From: Clytia hemisphaerica | Lineage: Eukaryota > Cnidaria > Hydrozoa > Leptothecata > Clytiidae | DNA length: 64,000 bases | Assembly: GCA_902728285.1 (NCBI GenBank) | Contig: CACVBU010000412.1 | Location: 62,001 to 126,000, forward strand | Direction of reading: 5' to 3' | Shown here: positions 23,501 through 34,484 of the stretch, in pieces | Layout of the letters: each line of letters opens with the position of its first letter | How positions within the stretch are numbered: position 1 is the stretch's first letter | The notes under the pieces: generated by a model | The model's input: only the letters and a program-made list of their open reading frames with translations | Told to the model about the DNA's origin: nothing | The model's database searches: none | Program-made: the position numbers and the translations under genes

Positions 23501-26076
23501 TTAGACATCACGAGAGGCATTCGGTGATTCGAAAAAAGAGCTTTACCAGCCATTTCAAATTGTGTCCTTAGTGCAGCAATACTCCTTAAAAGAAACCGAA
23601 ACTAATGAAACAAAATGCTTCTTATAGAATCAAATGGAAGGGATCAGCAAAGCTTCAAATATCTGATAAAAAAAATTACTTTAGCCTACCTTAGCCACAG
23701 CATATGTTATTGGTTTTCCATGTAAATTATCATCTTCATCACGAAAAGGTGACATCCTTGCATTGTAATTACTCAATGAGCTCATCAACCTATCTTGACC
23801 GAGTGTGAAATTCTGCCACATGCTTTTCCCTGTTGAATTTCTTTTCATCGGACTGTAATTATACATCTTCCGTTTGTCTTCTGAATCACTAACAGGAGAT
23901 TTACTGCCATTTGAAACATTATCTATAAACTTGACACATTTCATCAGCTTGATACTACAATCTGCAAACTGTTCACCAGGGCTGGGTAAATCAATGGTAT
24001 CAGGGGGAGGCGATGGTGGGGGTGATCTTGATGTAGGTCTTCTAACAGCCAAGGCTTCTTTGACGACAGATTTTTTCACTCTATGTATCTGCATTGATTC
24101 CCTTTCTTGACGTAATGTTTTGATAAATTCTTTTGAAACCTCTCTAATAGGGTCTGTGGTATGTTTACTTTTGGCACTGAATGGACTTCTAGGTCGAAAT
24201 TTCATACTGTTGGGTCTTTCAGCACTTTTCTTCCTTGTCTGAAAAATAAATTTATAAGAATTTCATAGTATGTAAAATAGTAAAGTTTCATAAAAATATT
24301 AAGTCATATACCACTTTTTTATTTTAGTTTAGAGTCTCTTTTTGAGGAGTCAAAATAATGTTATTGATATTCTAAAGGAACATTCATTACTGTCTGGGAA
24401 ATTCCCCCTTTGCAAGAACAATCATTAAAGAAAGAACTCTTTGTCAAAAGTCTCATAAAGAGACTAAAAAAGAGTTTACGGCTTGAACTTTAAAAGTGAG
24501 TGACCTCTTGTAGTCTTCCAGTCCTGGTTTTAACAATGGTTGCTCTCCTGGAGAGAGTCAATGCAAGTTGTACTTCATCTTTTTCATCTTGTTCTGTTGT
24601 TCTTTGTTGTTTTGAAACTGAAGATCTTCTCTTTTTCAACCTTTTGCGTGGATCAATATCAAGTGTTTCATTAGTGGTTCCCTTGTTATTATCACTGGAG
24701 ATGGAAGACTTTCTACGGTTCTTTGGTGATAACGAGTTCTTTCGAGATTTCTCTTTTAGCGATCTGATTGTAGTGCTAGCTGTCAAAGGTATTAAGTAGA
24801 AATGGATTTTTTATATTTAAATATTTTTTAATAAGGCAAATTTTGATAACAGAAGTTATGGCTTGAATATTTCTTTAGTATCTTAAAAAACTAACGTTAA
24901 CAAAGTCTCTAGTTTTTTATAAAAAAATATGGAAAAAGACATTTGTGTTTCAATGTTATTTTCAAGAGAAATTAATTTGAATGACGATTACTGTACACAA
25001 AAGGAAAACAACTACAAAAAGAAGTATTGGAGTAATCAAAATGAACGAAAATACATACATGGTGGCATTGGAAGATCAAAAGGTTCGATTATGGCCTCTT
25101 CTTCAAGATATTCTTCAAGTTGTAAACACTCCAGTTCTTTCAGAATCTAAATAGAAAAGGAGAATGATATAAAATGCTTTGGGCTAAATATCTAACAAAT
25201 AAAATTAGAAACAATGGTCTATTTTTATACAAATATTAAAAAATTCTTCAAAATCATTCTTTACTTTTGTCTTATCTATACCTTTTCTTTGTCATTTTCA
25301 GTAATTTCCCTATAATGAAAAAGATAATAATTAGGGAGATACCATAATTCTCTATAAGTAATAATTTCGAATTCTTATACGAAAGAAAATCAACCGTGAG
25401 AAAATATAAAAAAGGAGAAGACTCAAAGTTCAGCCTTTTTTAAGTGGGAGTCAGATTCATTACAATGTTAGTAATTTTCCCCTAGTTGAAGGTTTAATTT
25501 ATAAAGCAAATTTACCGTTTTGCAAATAATCCATCAGATGTGGTGGTTGCAACCATCTTTTTCTCTTCTTTTGATATACCATTAAAAAAATAAAAATGTA
25601 ATAATTTGATGAAGTTTACAAGATGTATAAGAACAGAAAAGAATTAGGGCAAAGATTCAAACTGATTTTTTGAGATATGATCTCAAATTGTTGAGGCCCA
25701 ACCTTAAGTGTTTTACTCATCTTGGAACTCTAACCAATAATATTGGAATTCTAAGCCACAAAGGTTTTAAAGCCCTTTGGAATACTGAATCTTTAAAGGA
25801 TTTAATAAATTACACCCTAAAAAAATTCCGTTAATATTTGACAGATTTTTCTAAACCCTTATAAATCCCTACCTCATTTCAAACCATACCCATGGATTTA
25901 AACATGTTATTCTTACCCAACTTTCTTGTTCCACTAGAAGATGTTCTGTTCTTTTGGTCTTCTTGAGGTACCAATTTCGGTAGTCTGATTGGATACTTTT
26001 GTTGATATAATGGATAAGTGGAAGGATCTTTGCTTGAAGAAAGACTACTCTTTCGTCTATCCTTTTGCCTTATCAT
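17531..26076 (-). CDS. MINDY4B-like: MINDY-4-type deubiquitinase-fold protein, predicted catalytically dead
   Basis: Nineteen exons: 25917-26076, 25516-25567, 25282-25309, 25059-25146, 24505-24779, 23690-24238, 22980-23090, 22348-22445, 22042-22140, 21768-21831, 21440-21505, 20998-21062, 20310-20385, 19901-19987, 19321-19404, 18985-19088, 18491-18579, 18020-18098, 17531-17576. The sum is 2,220 nt, 739 aa. Residues 1 to about 370 are a Ser/Lys/Arg-rich disordered region; 375-739 align end to end with the MINDY-4 (FAM188B) catalytic domain as I remember it: KPITYAVAKNLRLLLFG, KTPFYPIW, VLFSLKKELLSDW, FDLYHYQGI and the C-terminus IDWNGAIRF. The family's GGPC is DGPT here (Thr425 replaces the nucleophile), the Gln-containing segment before it is missing, and the family His aligns with Lys654. 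This points to a MINDY-4B-like pseudoenzyme of K48-ubiquitin biology. The exon 5 donor (GTCACT) is non-ideal. The N-terminus could have a further upstream exon. Confidence 0.9.
18734..18860. mobile_element. Foldback MITE in MINDY-4-like intron
   Basis: ATATGCACCATTGGAATG and GGGACCCAACAG are mirrored by CTGTTGGGTCCC and GCAATGGTGCATAT with about 40 bp between the arms. It lies between the exons at 18491-18579 and 18985-19088. Confidence 0.85.
19531..19716. mobile_element. Foldback MITE in MINDY-4-like intron
   Basis: Arms of about 75 bp: AATAGATCTTATCGGAGTTT ... GGGATTGTTTCGGGAGTA and the inverted TACTCCCGAAACAATCCC ... AAACTCCGATAAGATCTATT. A short CTCGAGG centre separates them. No ORF. Confidence 0.9.
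20722..20883 (-). pseudogene. Orphan coding-like fragment inside a MINDY-4-like intron
   Basis: After a good acceptor (TTGTTTCAG, ending at 20884) there is an open frame of 53 residues ending LLKEDSWTEIL-stop. It cannot be a MINDY-4 exon because the flanking exons (20310-20385 and 20998-21062) join in phase without it. The last ~17 residues recur on the plus strand at about 52487-52538 (LCH-NLLKEDSW-EIL-stop) with protein-level conservation, so both derive from one older coding sequence. The LTR...N-LLK-D-W pattern vaguely recalls the tail of UPF1-like helicases, but this is a guess. Confidence 0.4.
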
Positions 26077-27598
26077 CTTTATGATGGTTCATGATTGTTT
26101 TTGTTTTTTATTTTTATTTTTTCTGTATGAAAAAAAGTGCAAATAATGTGTAATAAATACCCCTGAGGCCATCTCACCTTATGAATACAAATCAAAATGG
26201 AACTAACCGGCTAGCTCTAAAGCTCTAAAACAGCATCTAATAACATAAAAACTAGAATATGATTCTTCAATGGGAATCAAAACTATAAAGTGCACTTACA
26301 AACATCAATATGATCTAACAAAATTAATAACGACACTGTCATGATTGACAATAAAACAAAGCATTTTCTGGCAAGAGCCTTGTAAACAAAACAACTTCCA
26401 TTGAAATGATCTGTCACAACGTTCCGAGGATTGAGCCGAGAATGCTCAGAAAACGCCTGTGAGCTCCCGCGTAGGTGAATAAACTTCAACTTGTCAATCA
26501 TTCTCTCAAGCGATGAGTACACAAAGTAATTCTAGCTTTATGATAGTGCCGCAGACCATCAGTGGATAATACTACAGACAATTATCATTATCCCTTTATT
26601 TTCATTCCTAGAACTTTTACAAAAAAAAGGAAAAATAGAAAAGTTGTATTTTTTACTGCTCTATTCACATACTGCAATTTTTTAGCAAACTTAAAAAAAC
26701 TGATTGGTTGTCACGCATAGCATAGGGTACATTTAGTCCAAATACTGTATGTTCTCTTTAACCGACTATTAGACTGGGTGAATAAAGTTTGATTGATAAA
26801 CCTGGTTGAACAGTCTGAGAAATTCTCTTAATTGCGCACTTGACTCCCAAGGCTGTAAGACCTAAATTACACAGTTAAAATTTACGCCAGTGCGCAATTG
26901 CACTCTTATGATCCAACCCCAGTTGAGATTGCTTGAGCAGATTAGAGGGTTCAGATTTTTCAAAATTGGGGGGGGGGGTGAATACATGGTCAAACAGGCA
27001 AAAGTTTTAAACACATTCGTTTTCTACGATCAATTTTGAGTAAGATAGTCCACGGCTTTCCGATTTCAACCAAGCGATCAGAAGCAAATAAAGTTTTTTT
27101 AAATGATAGGCTAGTTAAGGGTGCAAATACTGTGAAGCCATGTCACTTGCATCAGTGGAGAGAAACTTGCATAGCCATCAAATGACTGACCAATCAAAGC
27201 AGCAAAATTTCAAAACAAATGAACTACGCAGCTCCGCTCGCAATTCTACCATTTTTGTTTTGATTTAACTAAGACCAGCCAGGTCGCATTTGAGGGCTAT
27301 GCATGTTAGCCTCCACTGGTGCGAGTTACCCAATCTCATGGTCATGCTTAGCACCATTCAAACAGTGATATAAGCATGTATATAGATAATTTGCACTCTC
27401 AATAAATTCTTCAATTTTGATGGCCGTACGTGATTGCACCACGTTTAAATCTCAGAAGTTAAGCCAACAATTAAGAGGATTTCCCAGACTGTTGACGTAT
27501 CAAAACAAACTTGTTGTCAAAAAGATTTAACAGTAAGTAAAAATACAGTCCACAATTCCATGTTTCGACCACTCATTCTCCATCCATAAGAGCTATTC
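26077..27598. other. Upstream region of the MINDY-4-like gene
   Basis: AT-rich sequence expected to hold the promoter and any 5' untranslated exon. I see no convincing TATA or CpG-rich core. Contains a poly-G tract near 26970. Confidence 0.4.
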
Positions 27599-28020
27599 AG
27601 TTAGGGAAACCATCCAGGATCCTGCCATTCTGTAAGCCAGCAAAAACTAAATGACACTTGTAACTTTTAAAGTTTCTTACCATTTCCCATCAAAAACAAC
27701 CAAAAACATTGCTACTTCCCAAAGCCGGAGACCAAAACAAATAATCTTCCAAGATTATGGCGCCCTTTAGGATCTATTGTTAAGGCCATCTAAAATGGTG
27801 GAAAGAGTCAGTTAGGGAAACCATCCAGGATCCTGCCATTCTATAAGCCAGCAAAAACTAAATGACACTTGTAAACTTAAGTTTCTTACCATTTTGCATT
27901 GAAAACAACCAAAAACATTGCTACTTCCTAAAGCCGGAGACCAAAACAAATTATCTTCCAAGACTATGGTGCCCTTTTGAATCTATTGTTAAGGCCATCT
28001 AAAATTGTGGAAAGAGTTGC
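27599..28020. repeat. Direct tandem duplication, ~210-bp unit x2
   Basis: CAGTTAGGGAAACCATCCAG starts both units (27599 and 27809), and both end near TGGAAAGAGT. Identity is well above 90 percent, with a few substitutions and small indels, so the duplication is fairly recent. Confidence 0.9.
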
Positions 28021-28242
28021 GGAAAGACAAAGGCGCCCGCTGCTTCGAGGGTGGTAACACCAAAACGCCCAATATGATCTTCCAACAGAAGTCAAGTTAG
28101 TTGTCGCGCAAGTTACGTCACACACTCCACCTCAGAGCACAGCGAACGGTGTTTCAGTGAATATCAATAATTATAAGAATTTCTTAAGTGCTTAACTTCA
28201 GTAAACCTCGAGTGCTTCAATGAAAATGAAGAAGGTAAGAAG

Positions 28243-28624
28243 ATAAAAACTGCGCTGGATAATTTTCATTATAACAGTTTGGTCAATCATTGCTGAAAGT
28301 TTGAAGAAGTTTTTCCAACGCGAAAAAAAAAATTCAGCCAATTAAAAGCTCACTGTGCTTATACTTACTTTGTTTGCTACATCGTCTAGGCTAAAAAAGT
28401 GAGAAAAGACACGAGAACGCCATTTTTTAATGAGTTATGTTATGATTTTTTTTATTGTGGCTGTACAGGAACTCGCCAAATGTTCCTAACTGAAGAAGAT
28501 AAAAAATGTGCTGGATGATTTTCATTATAACAGTTTCGGTGGTCAATCATTGCTGAAAGTTTCAAAAAGTTTTTCCTCCAACGCAAAAATATTCAGCCAG
28601 TTAAAAGAAGCACAGTGTGCTTAT
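28243..28624. repeat. Spaced direct duplication, ~125-bp unit
   Basis: GAAGATAAAAACTGCGCTGG at 28243 and the variant at 28495 both run to a shared GTGCTTATA end (28365 and 28624). The 130 bp between them (28370-28500) is homologous to 36384-36515. Confidence 0.8.
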
Positions 28625-28742
28625 AGACCTTTTTTCAAAGAGGCTACCCTGTTGAATAATTATGTAGTCCAGCAGAAAAACAATGATAAAACCATGCATA
28701 ATTATTACAAATGCATGATACAGTAATTATACATGGCTCTAT

Positions 28743-29188
28743 CATTGTTTTTATGGCTGGACTATATTGTACCATAGAAAGCATGGCTGACCCTCTCATT
28801 CTCCAAGAGGATCTTACAGCTCTACAAGAATGGGAAACACTCTGGGACATGGAATTCCACCCACAAAAATGCAAGCATCTCACCATCACGAACAAAACCA
28901 AACCCATAGAATCTGTTTATTCAATCCATAACGAGAACCTCGAGAAAGTATCAAATGCCAAATATCTCAGGGTGACTTTAAACAAGAAGCTTAAGTGGAA
29001 TACACACATCGATGCTATTTGTAAGAAAGCCAACCAAAAACGATCGTTCTTACAAAGAAATTTGCGAGGATGTTCTCGTAAAATAAAGGAGAAAGCGTTC
29101 AACATTTATGTCCGACCAATCGTATCGTATGCTTCACCAGTTTGGAATCCTATATCAAATCAATCACTTTGCGATCAACTTGAAATGG
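28743..29188 (+). pseudogene. LINE reverse transcriptase C-terminal fragment, part 1
   Basis: The frame includes ILQEDLTALQEWETLWDMEF, HPQKCKHLTITNK and NAKYLRVTLNKKLKWNTHI, the stretch after the catalytic motif in CR1/Jockey/L2-type reverse transcriptases, then YVRPIVSYASPVWNP. The upstream FADD-bearing part is degraded (FMAGLYCTIESMAD). The frame is interrupted at 29188 by a 1,035-bp element and resumes at 30224. Confidence 0.85.
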
Positions 29189-30223
29189 CAGGGGGGGGTC
29201 AACATTTATAATACCAACCCATAGCCCAAAAACCTGACTTTTGAACTTTTGAGCTAAGTTAACACCACCACCCCAAAATTGGTATCAATACCAACTTGAA
29301 AATCATAATTTTCAAAAAAAGGGGGGACCCACCCCCTTATTTTGGTATCGATACCAACTTGAAAATCATAATTTTCAGAAAAAAGGGGGACCCATCCCCT
29401 TAATTTGGTATCGATACCAACATGACTTTTTGAATTTGACAAAATATCATGGGACCCACCCCCTAATTTAGTACCAATACCAATCTGACAAATTTGAGTT
29501 TAAAGCTGTTTAAAGCGAACCCACCCCCTCCCACACAAACAGGGTACTAAGAGAAAGTTCAAAAAAACTCATTTTTGAAATGCTCTTTCTTCATCACAAC
29601 ACAAAAAATGTCATATGCTAAAATAGAAAATGACTGAAAACTGACAATATAATAAAAACAAACCCAACGAAGCTAGCAAAATCAATCTGAATCTGTCTGA
29701 ATCAATATTATCTGAATATAATTGATGTGCAAAAACTAGGAGAAGCTATTATTAGTACATAATTTTAGAACAGAATAGATTCACTCATTACCAAATGCTA
29801 TCACAGAAAAAATGCTTTTGCTTCAGGCTTGATCAAAAATAAAACTTGAAAATATCGAAAAAGTCCAAAATAAACAAACTTCAAAGTCATTTAAACTTAT
29901 TACTCATTTACAGTCAAAACAAATACAATTGAAACCTGTTTAGACTGATATGTACCCCGGGGTATTTTCTAGCTATAAGGGCAAAAATTAGGAAAGTTTT
30001 GCTGTCATTTTGATATGGATACCAACTTTCTGAATCATATTTAAAAAAAAAAGGGGTACCCACCCCCTATTTTGGTATCAATACCAACTGAGGATAACTC
30101 TTTTTTCTAAAAAAAGGGGGACCCACCCCCATCAATACCAACTTGACTTTTCAGACTTTTAAAGGAAAAAAAGACACCACCACCCGGCTATGGGTCTGGT
30201 ATCTGGATGTTGACCCCCCCCTG
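29189..30223. mobile_element. hAT-like TIR element inserted in the LINE
   Basis: Ends CAGGGGGGGGTCAAC and GTTGACCCCCCCCTG, exact inverted repeats, with weaker pairing beyond (CCCATAGCC / GGCTATGGG). Flanked by a 7-bp direct duplication GAAATGG (29182-29188 and 30224-30230). The two outer blocks repeat GGTATCGATACCAACTTGAA plus GGGGGACCCACCCCC; the centre (29530-29990) is unique AT-rich DNA. CAGGG ends recall hAT elements, whose usual duplication is 8 bp; here the eighth base differs. Confidence 0.85.
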
Positions 30224-30579
30224 GAAATGGTCCAACGAAAAGGGGCCCGGTTTGTTTATTCTGATTGGAGGTGGGAGGCTAGTCCCACTAGAATGATGAA
30301 GTACTTGAGCTGGAAACCTCTAGGGCATCATCGAAAAGTCGATTCAGTCGTTCTTTTACATGATATAAGAGGAGGGAAACTTGTTATGCCTGGTATTTTA
30401 CCCAAACCAGTTCGGGATAGTAATAAATACCAACCAATACAGGACGTGTAATTGCGTACCAGGACTCATTTATCCCAGCATCTATTAACTGGTGGAATAA
30501 ATTGCCAGCTAATATTTTGAATATGGAAGATAGGAATGAATTTAAAGATGCAACTTCTCGTTATTTTCTAAAGAATTAG
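30224..30579 (+). pseudogene. LINE reverse transcriptase C-terminal fragment, part 2
   Basis: Continues the LINE frame exactly if the insert and one target copy are removed: EMVQRKGARFVYSDWRWEAS, then LSWKPLGHHRK. After a frameshift near 30450 it reads SFIPASINWWNKLP and ends YFLKN-stop at 30579, a usual C-terminus for CR1/Jockey-type LINEs. Confidence 0.85.
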
Positions 30580-31228
30580 ATTATTAGTTTTTTTAAATCA
30601 AATCCAGACGTCAGGCCTCTTTTTCACTTCACTTAATCATCGGATTGCCCTGCCCTAACCTATTTTATCCAATTCATATATCTTTGCACTCTACTCACTT
30701 AATCATCTTTGAAGCAATTTTGTTTTGACGTCACTTGCCTACTTACCAAATATATTTTTACTTTAGCTATGTCTCTTTTTTCTAGTTAGTTTATTAATCT
30801 TTTTAGCACAATACTGGTTTATTTTAAAATTTAATTTAATTAAATTTTTAACTTTTAATTTAACTTTTGATTTAACTTTACACCATTTTAGTTTGCCTAG
30901 AACGTCAATATTATTAATTACTACTCATGACTTAAGCCTGAGGCTCAAACTTCTCATTACTACTTTGCCTCCACGTATCTTGGCATTCTCAGAACATTTT
31001 GTTTAGCCTTATGCTCGTTACTCTTAATCTCGATAACCTAGGCTTTGTCCTCAACCAAACATACTTAGATTTTTTTTAGAATTTTTAACATATTTATTAT
31101 TGAATAAACATACAAACATTTTTTATTATTAAACCAATTTCATTTCTCTTATTTTTGTTAATGCTTTTATATGTAGGGAGAACAAACATTTATGTTGTTA
31201 ACTACTGAAATATATAGATAGATAGATA
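30580..31228. other. Probable LINE 3' UTR
   Basis: AT-rich sequence after the LINE stop codon with no coding signal, ending in a GATA microsatellite (about 31211-31230) just inside the right TIR of the enclosing unit. Confidence 0.5.
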
Positions 31229-31279
31229 GACTACATAATTATTCAACAGGACGTCCTCTTTGAAAAAAGGTCTATACCG

Positions 31280-32141
31280 TGAGTGGTCCCAAAATCCGAC
31301 AGCCCTGCCTAAATCCGATGGGGTCTTTCAAAGATACAAACTAAAATAAAAACAAACCTTTCGCTGTGACGCAATGAAGATACCAAAGTGTCAACTAAAC
31401 TGAGAGATTTGATACACTGAACCAATTGAACCATATATATAACAATAATTGCTTCTTATACAAAACATAGTTTTTTATTACAAAATTAGGCGGCAATGAC
31501 AAATATCTTCGTTTTGCGTTGCCCGGCCGACTTTCGAAAATTGAGTATAACAATCGAGTTGTTGAGTCGGTAATTTGTCGGACTTTTTCTGTCAATGACC
31601 TTTCCTTCGTTCAAATTTTATTATTGCCAATTTTTTGCGAGCGATTTCTAGCGCATTCGCAGCATTTTGATTTTGTTTATCATTACCCATGCGCCATTTT
31701 GGGGTCGGAGTTCATAGTGTTCAAAGGTCATAATTTTAAACCACCCATTACATGCGGTTGTTTTGGCTGCTGGCTGGCAAAATGGATGGAAAAAAGGAAA
31801 CCCGAAAATTTTTACGACCGCCCGACCGACTCACTTTTTAGTCCCAACGAGGAGGTGAAATGAAGATATTTGTGATTGTCGCCTTATTAACATTTTAAAC
31901 ACGAGCAACTGATTCAGAATAATAGAGGTAATTATTTTTACAACTCACACTTTTTCAATCACAATAATCGACATCTTGACATTATAGTCATCTTGTTAGA
32001 TGTTTTGTTTTGCGAGAGTTCTTGCAATAGTTTATTGTTCAACTTGGAGAGAGAATGTTGTTTGTAAACATAGAATTTTTTTTCATAGCAGTTATTTGGG
32101 AGGTCGGATTTAGGCAGGGCTGTCGGATTTAGGACCACTCA
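31280..32141. mobile_element. TIR element, 862 bp
   Basis: Left TGAGTGGTCCCAAAATCCGA then CAGCCCTGCCTAAATCCGA; right is the inverted copy (TCGGATTTAGGCAGGGCTGT ... GGACCACTCA). TIR about 44 bp. It begins 4 bp after the right end of the LINE-containing unit. An ORF at 31519-31863 (114 aa) has no recognisable domain. Confidence 0.8.
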
Positions 32142-32429
32142 TAGCCTGGATATCCAGGCTGTAAACTATTTCACAGTCTAGTTTTTGATATTTTATGTTC
32201 TGGTTTACAGCCTGGTCTCCCTAACACAGGAAAAAAATTTCGATTTCCAAGGTTGGAAATTCAATATTTTTGGGTTGGAAATTTTGGTTTTATAATTGAA
32301 GGTTGGAAATTTGAGCGATTACCTTAAGCTGATTTGAAAAACGTAAATGAACCATAGGTTTCGTAGAATAAACCAATGCCCTTGAAAAATCAAGTGAAAA
32401 AAACCCATGTAGAAATGACAATTTTCCAA

Positions 32430-33020
32430 GGCTGGTTTGGAAAACATGACTTTTTGGGTGGGAAATTTTTATTTTCCAAACAGTTTGGGAATTGGAAAAA
32501 AAGGTCAAAAATCGATGTGAAAATACATATTTTAGTAAATTTGATACCTCAAGTTGAAAAACTAGACTTTTTGGGTCGGAAATTTGTGTTTCTCCCAAAC
32601 AGTTTGGAAATCGTTAAAAATCCATGTGGAAATTACATTTTTCTAAGATTGAGACCCTTTCTTGGAAAACTAGACTTTTTGGGTTGGAAATTTGTGTTTC
32701 TCCAAACAGTTTGGAAAACGTTAAAAATCCATGTGGAAATTACATTTTTGTGAAATTGAAACTCTTTCGATTGGAAAACTAGACTTTTTGGGTTGGAAAT
32801 TTGTGTTTCTCCAAACAGTTTGGAAAACGTTAAAAATCCAATCTTTCGATTGGAAAACTAGACTTTTTGGGTTGGAAATTTGTGTTTCTCCGAACAGTTT
32901 GGAAAACGTTAAAAATCCAATCTTTCGATTGGAAAACTAGACTTTTTGGGTTGGAAATTTGTGTTTTTCCAAACAGTTTGTAAAACGTTAAAAATCCATG
33001 TGGAAATTACGTTTTTCTAA
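32430..33020. repeat. Tandem repeat, 65-90-bp unit
   Basis: Six to seven units of ACTAGACTTTTTGGGTTGGA plus AATTTGTGTTTCTCCAAACA, some with a 20-bp deletion of the ATGTGGAAATTACATTTTT part. The translated ORFs here are repetitive and not genes. Confidence 0.85.
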
Positions 33021-33424
33021 CCATATTATGCGCATGTCCTTGGGAAAACCACAAGCGATTTTTCGCTCAAAACTGTTTTGATATATAGCTAACCTAGATA
33101 TTAGGCTATAATGTGAGCAGTCAAGCTGTAAGTTTCCGTCAGGTGAGGCGTCTCTTCGGAGTGGCCTCGGTCAATCGCAGTGAGTTCGCACAGTGAAGCA
33201 CATAGGGTACTTGTGTCATAGTTTCAAATAGCGCCCTGCTGAGCTGTGTGAGTGATCTAAGATCAACCACGTATCTGTGCGAACAATAACGAGAGATTGA
33301 CCGGGAGCCATCAAGCCTAGGCTAGCGAGTGACTGTTCACAAAAACAAAAACCTTGTCTTTTCCACATCTCTGCCATCACTTTTTGGATTTTGGCTTTTT
33401 TCAACGTGAATTTTAAAAAATTCC

Positions 33425-33870
33425 AATCTTGTTAAATATGGATTTTGGCTTTTTTCAACCTGGATTTACGAAAATTCCAACCTTGTTAAATTTGGATTTT
33501 GGTTTTTTTCAACGTGAATTTAAAAAAATTCCAACCTTGTTAAATTTGGATTTTGACTTTTTTCAACGTGAATTTAAAAAAATTCCAACCTTGTTAAATT
33601 TGGATTTTGGCATTTTCAACCTCGATTTTCGAAAACTCCAACCTTGTTTAAGCTTGGATTTTGGCTTTTTTCAACCTGAATTTTAAAAAATTCCAACCTT
33701 GTTAAATTTGGATTTTGGCTTTTTTCAACCATGGATTTACGAAAATTCCAACCTTGTTAAATTTGGATTTTGGCTTTTTTCAACCTGAATTTAAAAAAAT
33801 TCCAACCTTGTTAAATTTGGATTTTTCAACCTGGATTTACGTAAATTCCAAGCCATGGAAAATGCAAAAT
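33425..33870. repeat. Tandem repeat, ~55-bp unit
   Basis: About eight units of TTCCAACCTTGTTAAATTTG-GATTTTGGCTTTTTTCAACC with small length changes. Repeat-derived ORFs are artefacts. Confidence 0.9.
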
Positions 33871-34484
33871 TTTCAACCTTGGAGAATGTCCCACATTTTC
33901 AGGTTGGATTTTCCATTGGATTTTATCTTTTTTCCAACTAAGAAAACTTGAAATTTCCAACCTTGGAAATCGAAAAATTTTTCCTGTGTAGAGCGATTTG
34001 CATTCTTTTTAAGAGAATGCAGTCCACTTGCTTGCGCTCACTTCACTAAAACCGTAAGGGCCAATCTACACGGCGTGGAGCAAAAATAATAAATTCTAAA
34101 GCAAAAATAGGATAGTCCTCCATTTGCTAGTGAAGATAGGGCTTTCTGTTACATGAAAATATGAAAAAGAAGAAAACAGAGGCGAGTTCATTTTCCAAGA
34201 AAACATGGTTGGTCATGATAATGCATGCAAACTTTTTTATGGACTTTGGTGTAATCTTTGGATGTTTTAAATAGTTTTAGATCTTGTAAGACTGCTTTTT
34301 ATTAATTTCTGTTTTGCTGCCCTGGGTTGGCTAGGAAACATGGATTTTCACTTTCATTCTCTAGGGAGACCAAGCTCTATAATTTTAGAACTTTGTATGT
34401 TGAGGTAAATTTAGTTTTTTCTAAAATTTTGAGCTTGGATATCCAGGCTAGACCACTCACAGTACTTACTATGTTGGCTAATAC
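33856..34484. repeat. Segmental duplication block A (left copy)
   Basis: Matches 35768-36392 nearly base for base, from TGGAAAATGCAAAATTTTCA to ACTTACTATGTTGGCTA. Includes the right end of the 32224-33989 element and about 495 bp beyond it. Confidence 0.9.

Larger units (their letters stand above)
28623..31276. mobile_element. TIR-bounded 2.65-kb unit containing a LINE
   Basis: Left end TATAGACCTTTTTTCAAAGA followed by CCTGTTGAATAATTATGTAG; right end is the reverse complement (CTACATAATTATTCAACAGG ... TCTTTGAAAAAAGGTCTATA), about 48 bp with one indel-like difference. TA/TATA flanks are compatible with a TA target. Everything between is a LINE 3' fragment, its own inserted element and a probable LINE 3' UTR. 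No transposase. Confidence 0.7.
32224..33989. mobile_element. 'GGTTGGAAATTT' TIR element, 1.77 kb
   Basis: Left ACAGGAAAAAAATTTCGATT then TCCAAGGTTGGAAAT; right is the inverse (TTTCCAACCTTGGAAATCGA then AAAAATTTTTCCTGTG). Nearly the whole interior is tandem repeats: GGTTGGAAATTTGTGTTTCT units of 65-90 bp from about 32430 to 33020 and AATTCCAACCTTGTTAAATT units of about 55 bp from 33425 to 33870. The two arrays are inverted with respect to each other, so the element can fold along much of its length. The middle (33030-33400) is unique. Confidence 0.8.

Noticed and set aside
23547..23601. A 55-bp exon candidate with good splice sites (FRFLLRSIAALRTQFEMAG) between MINDY-4-like exons 6 and 7
   Set aside because: Including it shifts the frame of the next exon into a stop, while direct joining of 23690 to 23090 keeps phase and matches the family sequence (AVAK then NLRLLLFG).
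33425..33870. Repeat protein (LLNLDFGFFQ-type ORF)
   Set aside because: The ORF is a translation of a 55-bp tandem repeat inside a TIR element; other frames are equally repetitive.
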